Assembly: GCF_021117295.1 (NCBI RefSeq)
Contig: NZ_CP088247.1
Coordinates: 553,501 to 617,500, forward strand
Reading direction: 5' to 3'
Length of the DNA stretch: 64,000 bases
Source: Methylorubrum sp. B1-46
GTDB taxonomy: Bacteria > Pseudomonadota > Alphaproteobacteria > Rhizobiales > Beijerinckiaceae
Shown one piece after another: positions 9,179 through 16,267 of this stretch (position 1 is its first letter; every line of letters begins with the position of its first letter). Made by a program: the position numbers and the translations under genes. The notes under the pieces are model-generated. The model ran no database searches. It was given only the letters and a program-made list of their open reading frames with translations, and was not told where the DNA came from.

Positions 9179-9616
9179 ATGAACGAAACCGATCCGTCGG
9201 TCGATTACGTCGCTCTCACAGCCGACATCGTCACCGCCTATGTGAGCAACAACCCGGTGCCGGCCGCTGAACTCGCCGGCCTCATCGGCAGCATTCACGG
9301 CGCCCTGATTCAAGTCGGAAGCGGCCGCGTCGCCGCACCGCAGCCCGCCGTCCAAGAACCGCAGCAGCCGGCCGTGCCGGTCAAGAAGTCGATCCAGCCC
9401 GACTACATCGTCTGCCTGGAGGACGGGCGGACCTTCAAGTCGCTGAAGCGGCACCTGCGCGCCAAGTACAATCTCTCCCCCGAGCAGTACCGCGCCAAGT
9501 GGGGTCTCTCGCCCGACTATCCGATGGTGGCGCCGAACTACGCCAAGGCCCGTTCGGATCTTGCCAAGGCCATCGGTCTCGGCCAAGTGCGCCCAGACTA
9601 CGACGCGGCCGCCTGA
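9179..9616 (+). CDS. mucR: MucR/Ros family transcriptional regulator
   Basis: MucR proteins are small oligomerising DNA-binding regulators that control exopolysaccharide, motility and cell-cycle genes in Rhizobiales, usually by binding AT-rich sites including their own promoter. The 145-residue product has the N-terminal oligomerisation region (about 10-45), a Pro/Gln linker (50-75), the zinc-finger-like core [15 protein letters not shown] (79-93) and the conserved tail [19 protein letters not shown] followed by LAKAIGLG. The four metal-ligand positions read Cys79, Asp82, His92 and Tyr97. Asp at the second position is known in MucR proteins, but Tyr at the fourth is unusual. The start at 9179 fits the family; the frame extends upstream to 9104 without similarity. 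Confidence 0.93.
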   Translation: MNETDPSVDYVALTADIVTAYVSNNPVPAAELAGLIGSIHGALIQVGSGRVAAPQPAVQEPQQPAVPVKKSIQPDYIVCLEDGRTFKSLKRHLRAKYNLSPEQYRAKWGLSPDYPMVAPNYAKARSDLAKAIGLGQVRPDYDAAA

Positions 9617-9635
9617 TTTCTCTCAGCCCCCAGCA

Positions 9636-9670
9636 CCCGCGGTGCCGCCCTGCTCCGGCGGTGCCGCGGG
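9636..9670. terminator. Strong hairpin after mucR
   Basis: CCCGCGG-tg-CCGCC, a 7-nt loop, then GGCGG-tg-CCGCGGG form a near-perfect stem. Outer CTCAGC / GCTGAG arms (9623-9628 and 9673-9678) extend it. There is no T-run, but its position 20 nt after the mucR stop suggests a terminator or mRNA 3' stabiliser. Confidence 0.5.
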
Positions 9671-9783
9671 CCGCTGAGCCCAGGGCGGCCGACCGCGTGC
9701 GCGGACCGCATCGAATCGACTTATCAACAGCTTCGTCATGAATTTGTCGCGGAACGCAGCAGCCGTTGCTGCATTCCTTCGAC

Positions 9784-9978
9784 ATGAGCGACGAGGACCT
9801 CTCCGAACGACTGTCCAAGACCAACGCGGCTCTCGCAGAGTGGGCCGCCCGCTCTGCCTGCGAGAGCGATGCATTGATCGAGCGCTTCGAGCGGATGGGC
9901 TACGAGGTGCGCGACAAGTCGGTGGACGAGATCACCGAGGTGCTGAAACAGCCACCGACCCGTCCGCCGCGCGGCTGA
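9784..9978 (+). CDS. Small hypothetical protein (64 aa)
   Basis: The 64-residue product is acidic and helical (MSDEDLSERLSKTNAALAEW...), with a likely coiled or helix-turn-helix-sized pair of helices and a proline-rich end. A longer in-frame start at 9766 exists. There is no strong Shine-Dalgarno, so the call rests on the balanced, non-shadow composition and good codon-position GC. I recognise no family. It lies between mucR and the DUF6456 gene, all on the plus strand. Confidence 0.5.
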   Translation: MSDEDLSERLSKTNAALAEWAARSACESDALIERFERMGYEVRDKSVDEITEVLKQPPTRPPRG

Positions 9979-10094
9979 AACGCGGATTTGAACAGCGTGA
10001 CGGTGCAACCTCAGGCAGCACATGACGCTGTCAAGACTTGTATTAGGACGATTTTCCCTTAGCCTCCTGACATTGGTCCGGTTCGGGTGGCAAT

Positions 10095-10922
10095 ATGAGT
10101 AAAGAACAAAACATGAACATAGCAGGCGTTCTCGGTCGCGAGGCCGAACGCCTGCTGGCGGCGCTGGCGCCCGAGGGTGCGTATGCCTTTCCCGATCCGA
10201 GTGCGCCGGAGACGCTGATCGTGCGCAGCGGCGGTGGCGGCGTGTCGCTCGGCGCGGGGCGGTTCTCCGCACGGGCCGGCGCGACGCTTGTCGCGGCCGA
10301 TCTCGCTTCGCGGGACGACGGGCGACGCAACCGGCTGGTGATCGGCGCGGCCGGGCGGGCGCGTCTGCGCCGCGCCGAGGTGGGCGGCTCGGACGGCTTC
10401 CGGATGCAGCATCTCGCGGTTGTACGAGAAGGGTCGGGCGAGGCGGAGCGGCTGCGTGACACGGCCGAGAGTCCTCTGGCGTGGATGGCCCGCCGGCGCG
10501 GACGCGACGGCGAGCCGATGATCGATGCGGCCGCCTTCGCGGCGGGGGAGCGGCTGCGCCACGACCTCACATCGGCACAGATGCTGCCGCAGCTCTCGAC
10601 CGACTGGACCGCGCCGCGCGTCGACGGGGGTGGCCCGCGCGATCCGTCTTCGGCCTCCGACCGGATCATCGCCGCACGGCAACGGGTGGATCTTGCGCTG
10701 GCGGCAGTGGGCTCGGACCTGTCGGGATTGCTGATCGACCTGTGCGGCTTCCTCAAGGGCCTGGAGCGGATCGAGGCGGAGCGGCGCTGGCCGGCGCGCT
10801 CGGCCAAGGTGGTGGCACGCATCGCCCTGGCGCGGCTCGCCGAGCATTACGGGATCGGCCGCGAGGCGACCGGCCCGGAACGGGCCCGCAGCCGCGCATG
10901 GCGCTCACCTCCGCTCGGGTAG
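10095..10922 (+). CDS. DUF6456 domain-containing protein
   Basis: The 275-residue product matches, by sequence style, the alphaproteobacterial DUF6456 family. The C-terminal half carries the characteristic [21 protein letters not shown] region, then [43 protein letters not shown]. Proteins with this domain are often fused or adjacent to helix-turn-helix regions, and a DNA-related role is suspected but not established. The N-terminal half (1-130) is basic with no recognised domain. The ATG at 10095 is preceded by GGGTGG; a second ATG at 10113 is possible. The gene stands alone and converges on sufE. Confidence 0.75.
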   Translation: MSKEQNMNIAGVLGREAERLLAALAPEGAYAFPDPSAPETLIVRSGGGGVSLGAGRFSARAGATLVAADLASRDDGRRNRLVIGAAGRARLRRAEVGGSDGFRMQHLAVVREGSGEAERLRDTAESPLAWMARRRGRDGEPMIDAAAFAAGERLRHDLTSAQMLPQLSTDWTAPRVDGGGPRDPSSASDRIIAARQRVDLALAAVGSDLSGLLIDLCGFLKGLERIEAERRWPARSAKVVARIALARLAEHYGIGREATGPERARSRAWRSPPLG

Positions 10923-11029
10923 CGGAAGGTTCAAGCGGCCGCGGCCTCCCTCCCCGACAAGAAGCAGGCCGGCAGGCTGGAAAGATCCGCCGAGACGGCA
11001 CGCGGCCCTGCGGGCGTGCCTTCTCCCGG

Positions 11030-11443
11030 TCAGGAGACCCGGCTGGCGTCGCGCTGGATCTTCTCGACCATGGCGCGGACGCCGTTCGATCGCTTCGAGG
11101 TGACGTGGGCGCCGAAATTGAGCTGCTTGAGCAGATCGAGCCCGTCCAGCTTCGCCGCCTGATCCGGGCTCTTGCCAGAATACAGCGCGACCATGAGAGC
11201 GACGAAGCCCTTCACCAGATGCGAGTCGCTGTCGCCGACGATCGTCACTCGGCGGCCGTTGTCCTCCGTGGACACCACGAGCCAGACTTGGCTCTCGCAT
11301 CCACGGACGAGATTCTGATCCGATTTCCACGCCTCCGGCATGGGCGGCAGGGCGCGGCCGAGTTCCATCACGTAGACGAGCTGCTCGTGCGGGTCGTCGA
11401 TGAGTTCGAAGTTTTCGATGATGGTGTCGAGGTCGGGCAGCAT
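11030..11443 (-). CDS. sufE: Cysteine desulfuration protein SufE
   Basis: SufE accepts persulfide sulfur from the cysteine desulfurase SufS and passes it to the SufBCD scaffold for Fe-S cluster assembly in the cytosol. The 137-residue product has the whole SufE fold, with the acceptor cysteine Cys49 in NLVRGCESQVW and the downstream GDSDSHLVKGFVALMVALYSGKS segment. Length fits the family. No suf operon is next to it, which is common for sufE in Rhizobiales. Confidence 0.94.
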   Translation of the reverse strand: MLPDLDTIIENFELIDDPHEQLVYVMELGRALPPMPEAWKSDQNLVRGCESQVWLVVSTEDNGRRVTIVGDSDSHLVKGFVALMVALYSGKSPDQAAKLDGLDLLKQLNFGAHVTSKRSNGVRAMVEKIQRDASRVS

Positions 11444-11529
11444 GGCACACGCGTTCAGGAGCGTCGGGCGATTTCAGCCGATATAGCGACCGCGGGCTGG
11501 GGCCGCGAGGCTCTTCCTGCGTCGAGGCG

Positions 11530-12609
11530 TCAGCGCAGGGACGGCGGCAGCGAGGGAGGGACGTAGGCCCGCGCCTCCGGCAGTTGCAGCAGCAGCGGAT
11601 CGGTCTCGGTCGCCGTGCCGCTGACGGCGATCTCGGCCTGGGCGGCATAGGCCGCGATCAGGCGGGGGCCAAGCTTCGGCACACCCTCCCGCCCCGCGGC
11701 GGCGGCCTCACCGGAGCTGGAGACGATGGAGAGCCGCACCGGTCCGCCGACACCCGCATCGATGCCGATCACGATGCCGCACGTCACCGTCTCGCCCGTG
11801 GCATCGAGGCACTCCGCAACGATCTCGGCGACGATCATGCCCAGGGCGTTGGCGGTGCGGGGCTCGACCAGACTCGTCCCCTCCCCCTCGATCGTCACAC
11901 TGATCCGTCCGGCCCGCCGGAGCTGCCCGAGCCCGGAGGCGAGCCGCCGCAGATAGTCCCGCAAGTCGATCGACGCGATGTGGGGCGCCTCGTGCAGGTG
12001 CTGCTGCACCAGGGCGATCGCCCTCACCCGCTGCCCGAGGGCATCGAAGCTGCCGCGACAGGATTCCGGCGCGGCGCGGCCGTAGAGGCCGATCAGGCTC
12101 ACCATCACCTGGAGGTTGTTGCGCACCCGGTGATAGATCTCCGCCAGCAGCGTCTCCTTCTCCAGAAGCGCGTGCTCGGCATGCTCCTCGGCGTTCTTGC
12201 GGTCGGTGATGTCGAAGCACGAACCGAGATAGCCGTAGAAGATGCCGTTCTCCTCGAGCGGACGGCCGGTATCGAGCAGCCAGCGATAGGCGCCATCGTG
12301 GCGGCGCAAACGGAATTCGATGGTGAACGGAAGCCGCGACTCGAACGCCTTCTCGACGATCTCGGCATGACGCTTGAAATCGTCCGGGTGCAGTCCCTTG
12401 CGCCAGCCGTCGCCAATCTCCTCGGACAAGGGGCGGCCGGTGAACTGGAGCCAGCACTCGTTGTGATAAGTGGAGTGTCCGGACTCATCCGTACGCCACA
12501 TCATCAGCGGCACATGGTCGGCAAATCGACGGAATCCGTCGCCGAGGTCAAACGGGGTCTCCGGCCCGCCATTCCCCGAAAAGCCGCCTTCTGGCGTATC
12601 AGCACCCAT
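11530..12609 (-). CDS. PAS domain HisKA_2 sensor kinase with degenerate ATP-binding domain
   Basis: The 359-residue protein has a PAS domain (about 25-138; MMWRTDESGHSTYHNECWLQFTGR and then FDITDRKNAEEH) followed by a HisKA_2-type dimerisation region with the acceptor His160 in LLAEIYHRVRNNLQVM. There is no membrane helix, so it is cytosolic. The C-terminal half should be the HATPase domain, but the N-box Asn is missing: NALGMIVAEIVAECLDATG has Glu266 where Asn is expected. The usual DNGxG motif reads VSSSGEA, and the final glycine loop is weak. It may be a pseudokinase, a phosphotransfer protein or a sensor adaptor. A receiver or ECF partner is not visible nearby. Confidence 0.8.
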   Translation of the reverse strand: MGADTPEGGFSGNGGPETPFDLGDGFRRFADHVPLMMWRTDESGHSTYHNECWLQFTGRPLSEEIGDGWRKGLHPDDFKRHAEIVEKAFESRLPFTIEFRLRRHDGAYRWLLDTGRPLEENGIFYGYLGSCFDITDRKNAEEHAEHALLEKETLLAEIYHRVRNNLQVMVSLIGLYGRAAPESCRGSFDALGQRVRAIALVQQHLHEAPHIASIDLRDYLRRLASGLGQLRRAGRISVTIEGEGTSLVEPRTANALGMIVAEIVAECLDATGETVTCGIVIGIDAGVGGPVRLSIVSSSGEAAAAGREGVPKLGPRLIAAYAAQAEIAVSGTATETDPLLLQLPEARAYVPPSLPPSLR

Positions 12610-13598
12610 ACCGCTCGTCTGTTCGCTCGTCGCAACCCGAAAACGACTTCACCTATGCGCCGGACAACGTCCGCGGTGTGGGGCCGTTCCGGGGCGTCCA
12701 CAAGTCGATAAATCCTTTCGGCCGGGCAAGTCCCTACGGCACCGTGCGGCCCGATCAAGCTTCACGAATGCTCGATCACCCCAAGGATGCGCGCGGCCGA
12801 TCGTTCAATCGGCGCGGGTTCGGGATGGATTGGCATGTCCGGGTTGGATCGTCCGCTCACGCACCGCCGACAGCGATGGCGGCGGCGTTCACGCAAGAAG
12901 GGTCTCAGGCTCACCAGTGGCCGACCGGCGACGTCGAGTGCGGGCCCGGTCAGCGAGGTCTTGCGGTGTCACGGACGACAGGGTGGCACCGGCTGGGCTT
13001 TTCGCGCGCATCGCTTCAGCCGTCAGCCCAAGCTGGACCTTTCAGCATTCTGAACAGACTTCCGCCGAATCACTGCCGGAAAGCAGCGCGCGAAAGCAGT
13101 CAGGGCGGTGCCGAACGCCCCACACCTGCATCGGCCTTGGAAGCGTTCGTGAGTACGATCCGAACTCCCAATGAAACAAATGTGGTATTCACTCCCGCCC
13201 TCAAGACGAGAACCATCCCACTTTATACGACATACAATCCTATTTCGCGCCGCAACAGGATTGGCAGGGATGAGAACGGCGTCCGTTCAACGAAATGTGA
13301 GCAAAGTGCTTGCCTCATTCGTTAAGACGTGCATTCTACCCCTCGTCCGCATCAGACCCGGCGAGAGAGCCCAGTCCGGCCTACCGGCCGTTCATGGCGT
13401 CGAGGAGCGACCGCCCCCGGAAGCTTCGAGGCACAATCCCGCAAGGGTTGGACGATCTGAAGGGTGACGCTCCGGCGCCGCTCCGAAGGGCCCATCGAGC
13501 TGGTCTCAGGCCGGCGGGTCCCCAGGAACCCACGACAGAGGGGGGCACGAAGTGCTGGCCGCGGGCATTTCGAATGCCTGCACGTCGTGGGGAGCCTG
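12610..13598. other. Long region without a supported gene
   Basis: Nearly 1 kb between the PAS kinase and the PAS protein. Several ORFs of 80-230 codons cross it in different frames, but none has a family resemblance, a ribosome site or stable codon bias. GC drops noticeably at about 13140-13330 (runs such as CATTCGTTAAGACG), which could mark a promoter, a decayed gene or an RNA. No RNA class was recognised. Confidence 0.5.
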
Positions 13599-14108
13599 AT
13601 GAATACGGACGATTTCATCTACGATTTCGACGCGCCGGACTCGGACTGGAACTACGAGCCGTCACGAGCCGATCTGTTTCGGCAGATCGATGCCCCGCTC
13701 TACACCACCGACGCGGACGGATGGCTGACCTTCTACAATGACGCCGCCGCGCGGCTCTGGGGGTTTCGCCCCGTGCTCGGCAAGGCGCGCTGGTGCGGGT
13801 CGTGGCGGCTGTTCGAGGCGGATGGGAGACCGCTCCCGCACGATCTCTCGCCGATGGCCGTCGCCCTCCGAGAAGGCCGCGCGCCCCGCGGCATCCAGAT
13901 CGGCCTCGAACGGCCGGACGGGAGCCGGATGGCGTTCATGCCCTACCCGACCGCACTTCACGACGCATGCGGCGCCGTGGTCGGGGGCTGCAACATCCTT
14001 CTCAAGGTCGAACGCCCCAGCCTGCGCTTCGCCTTCCGCAGCCCGCTTCAGGGGCGACCGACGCTGCGTGCTGCCCAAGTCGCGGGCATGCACAGATGTT
14101 CGGCCTGA
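13599..14108 (+). CDS. Stand-alone PAS domain protein
   Basis: The 169-residue product is essentially one PAS domain (about 25-140). It has the typical YTTDADGWLTFYNDAAARLWGF start and the end segment ALHDACGAVVGGCNILLKV. There is no kinase, cyclase or DNA-binding output domain, so it would act as a ligand or redox sensor working through a partner. The ATG at 13599 has GGGGAG 5 nt upstream, which decides the start over a longer frame beginning at 13464. The C-terminal 30 residues are basic and have no recognised fold. The GcrA-like small gene follows about 100 nt later on the same strand. Confidence 0.85.
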   Translation: MNTDDFIYDFDAPDSDWNYEPSRADLFRQIDAPLYTTDADGWLTFYNDAAARLWGFRPVLGKARWCGSWRLFEADGRPLPHDLSPMAVALREGRAPRGIQIGLERPDGSRMAFMPYPTALHDACGAVVGGCNILLKVERPSLRFAFRSPLQGRPTLRAAQVAGMHRCSA

Positions 14109-14208
14109 GGTTGCCGGGGATGTGGCCGCGATCCACCTCGTTCAAGCGGTGCGATCCGAGGACTGACCCAACGGATCGTCTCGCGGCCTGAGAAGAGAGG
14201 AGGAAGCC

Positions 14209-14373
14209 ATGTCGGTCGATACCAACTGGAGCCTCGACGCCGTTCAGAGCCTGCGCAGCATGGCCCGTGAGGGCGTGTCGGTCTCCGTCATCAGCCTGAG
14301 ACTGAAGCGGCCGGTCGATGCGGTCTGCGCCAAGCTCGCCGAGCTCGGCATCACGCCGAAGGTCGAGGCCTGA
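14209..14373 (+). CDS. 54-aa GcrA-like helix-turn-helix protein
   Basis: A very strong ribosome site (GAGAGGAGG, about 5 nt from the ATG) precedes a 54-codon gene. The product starts MSVDTNWSLDAVQSLRSMAR and continues with EGVSVSVISLRLKRPVDAVCAKLAELGI. Aligned by eye, this follows the N-terminal DNA-binding domain of the cell-cycle regulator GcrA (W-T/S-x-E/D-x-V ... L-x-x-L-W/M-x-E-G-x-S-x-x-x-I-x-x-x-L ... NAV-x-x-K-x-x-x-LG-I/L). It lacks the GcrA linker and sigma-70-binding C-terminal domain. The assignment is an inference from motif spacing. Confidence 0.75.
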   Translation: MSVDTNWSLDAVQSLRSMAREGVSVSVISLRLKRPVDAVCAKLAELGITPKVEA

Positions 14374-14425
14374 TCGATCCGGATGGACGCCCGCGGCGTG
14401 ACGCCCGGGCGCCCACCCCGTCGCG

Positions 14426-14866
14426 TTACCAGGTTCCGGTATTCTCCATCGACAGCCAGGGCTCCTGCGGCGGCTTCGATCCGCCCTTCTGCAGGATCTC
14501 GATGGAGATGCCGTCCGGCGAGCGCACGAACGCCATATGCCCGTCGCGGGGCGGCCGGTTGATGGTGACGCCGGCGTCCTTCAGTCGCTGGCAGAAGGCG
14601 TAGATGTCCTCGACCTGATAGGCGAGGTGCCCGAAATTGCGCCCGCCCGAATACTCCTCCGGATCCCAGTTGTAGGTCAGCTCGATCAGGGGCGACTTCG
14701 TCGCCTCGGCGCGCTCGACGTCGCCCGGAGCGGCGAGGAAGACGAGGGTGAAGCGGCCCTTCTCGTTCTCGACCCGACGCACCTCCTTCAGGCCGAAGGT
14801 GTCGACGTAGAAGGCGAGCGCGCGGTCGAGATCCGCCACGCGAACCATCGTGTGCAGGTATTCCAT
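14426..14866 (-). CDS. gloA: Lactoylglutathione lyase (glyoxalase I)
   Basis: Glyoxalase I converts the hemithioacetal of methylglyoxal and glutathione to S-lactoylglutathione in cytosolic detoxification. The 146-residue product shows the single-chain two-module vicinal-oxygen-chelate fold. The expected metal ligands are present in order: His5 (YLHTMVRV), Glu in [10 protein letters not shown], His in [12 protein letters not shown] and Glu in [10 protein letters not shown] chose the internal ATG at 14866 because the ligand His normally lies within the first 10 residues; the frame upstream to 14926 is not conserved in style. It converges on the small GcrA-like gene. Confidence 0.94.
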   Translation of the reverse strand: MEYLHTMVRVADLDRALAFYVDTFGLKEVRRVENEKGRFTLVFLAAPGDVERAEATKSPLIELTYNWDPEEYSGGRNFGHLAYQVEDIYAFCQRLKDAGVTINRPPRDGHMAFVRSPDGISIEILQKGGSKPPQEPWLSMENTGTW

Positions 14867-15282
14867 GGCCACACCGGATGATGACAGGGATGGCCGGCTA
14901 TCTGGCCCGCGGCAGCCCCCCGTCAACGGGCGTCTGCGATGGGGAGCCCGAGTCGCGGGTCGATCGGAGCCAGCCCTGGGGCGGACAGCACCGCCTCAGA
15001 ACGACCCAAACGACTGGGGGTAACATACATTTGACAAATCGGCCTTATCATAGGAATTGATCGACCCAGTCACATCACCTACCGAACAACGCGAAACCAT
15101 TACTTGACGATAAAGAAGATGGATTTGAGTATTTGGAGAAAATTTTTCTCCATTGATTCGACAAGATCTCACCAAGTAACCTCGGAAATGTCGACTTGCC
15201 GGCGAAGTTTTACGAGTGAATTCCTTTTCGCTCTTCACTCCGAGATGTCTCGGCGGAGCGCGCCGTCGTCGGAGCGTGACGC
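14867..15282. other. AT-richer intergenic region upstream of the winged-helix gene
   Basis: About 416 bp with no supported gene. GC falls clearly between about 15000 and 15240, in contrast with the surrounding coding sequence. It contains a candidate promoter and probably regulator sites for the gene at 15283. Confidence 0.5.
15104..15132 (+). promoter_or_regulatory. Candidate sigma-70-type promoter
   Basis: TTGACG (15104-15109) and GAGTAT (15127-15132) are 17 nt apart in an AT-rich stretch upstream of the gene at 15283. The -35 is close to consensus and the -10 matches at three of six positions. Confidence 0.3.
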
Positions 15283-16188
15283 GTGACGGGCTCGATCATC
15301 CGTGGGATCGGCGCGATCGACCATGCCACACCCGAGCAGATCCTGGCACATCCCGCCTTCCCGGCGGCGCGCCGGATCTTCGTGTCGGAAACCGCCAGGG
15401 TCTACCAGGCGGGCATGTTTCCCGGCCAGTTCGGTGCCGATGCCGGGCGTGTCACCACCCTTGCCATCATCGTCTGCCAGCATGCCGGCTACGATCCGAC
15501 CGACCGCGCAACCTGGCCGACGCTAGGCCACCTCAAGGACACCGTGGCCCGTTTCGGCTTCGCGAGTCCGCGACTGATCGACAGCTTCGTCGCGCGTCTG
15601 GTGCAGACCGGCTACCTCGAACTCCAGCAGCAACCGGAGGATAACCGGGTACGTCTGCTGTTCCCGACCGAGCCCCTTCTGGCCTGGGATCGCGACTGGA
15701 TGGCGGCCCACTACGCAGCCCTCGAAGCCCTCTATCCCGAGCCGGGTTTCGGCCCGCCGCGACAGCGCGACCCCGCCTTTCAGGCGGCGCATGCCCGCTC
15801 GGCCATCGCGGCTTTCGACGCGATCATCGCGATGATGTGGAGCAACCTGGAGATCGTCTTCTTCCTCAGCAGCACGAGCGCGCTGATCATCCTGCTGTCG
15901 CTGTTCGAGATGGGCGGCAGCGAACCCGATAGCCACATCCGCGAGGCCGATCTTGTCCAGCTCGCGCCGCGCTTCGCCGTCTCGCGCAGCCATGTCCGCA
16001 ATATCCTGTCGGTCGCGCGGGAGCGGAAATTCCTCGTCCGTTCGGGGCCGCGCAACGCCTACATCCAACTCACGCCGCACTGGATCGCGGCCTTCGACCG
16101 CTTCATTGCCGGAAGCCTCGCGCAGAGCGACCTCACCTACCGGCTCGCCCTGCGGCATCAGGCGGAACAGGCACGCTCCGCGGCTTGA
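15283..16188 (+). CDS. Probable winged-helix transcriptional regulator
   Basis: The 301-residue product starts with GTG, with CGGAG 8 nt upstream. Residues about 75-125 (LGHLKDTVARFGFASPRLIDSFVARLVQTGYLELQQQPEDNRVRLLFPT) look like a MarR-type winged helix: helix-turn-helix, a charged recognition region and a beta wing. Residues about 215-270 (LAPRFAVSRSHVRNILSVARERKFLVRSGPRNAYIQLTP) form a second similar unit. The middle includes a helical, hydrophobic segment (MMWSNLEIVFFLSSTSALIILLSLFEM) that may be a dimer helix. I do not recognise a named family and the ligand is unknown. It stands alone 80 nt before pepN. Confidence 0.65.
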   Translation: MTGSIIRGIGAIDHATPEQILAHPAFPAARRIFVSETARVYQAGMFPGQFGADAGRVTTLAIIVCQHAGYDPTDRATWPTLGHLKDTVARFGFASPRLIDSFVARLVQTGYLELQQQPEDNRVRLLFPTEPLLAWDRDWMAAHYAALEALYPEPGFGPPRQRDPAFQAAHARSAIAAFDAIIAMMWSNLEIVFFLSSTSALIILLSLFEMGGSEPDSHIREADLVQLAPRFAVSRSHVRNILSVARERKFLVRSGPRNAYIQLTPHWIAAFDRFIAGSLAQSDLTYRLALRHQAEQARSAA

Positions 16189-16267
16189 TCGAACCGCGAC
16201 GCATTCCGCTCGCCGCCGTTCGCCTCTAGAAGGCGGGACCTTTCTCACGACGGCGAGCCCTGCCCTG

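Noticed and set aside
12470..13467. Several plus-strand frames of 98-234 codons in the gap after the PAS kinase
   Set aside because: Different frames overlap each other, with Arg/Ser/Pro-rich products, no ribosome site and no recognisable domain.
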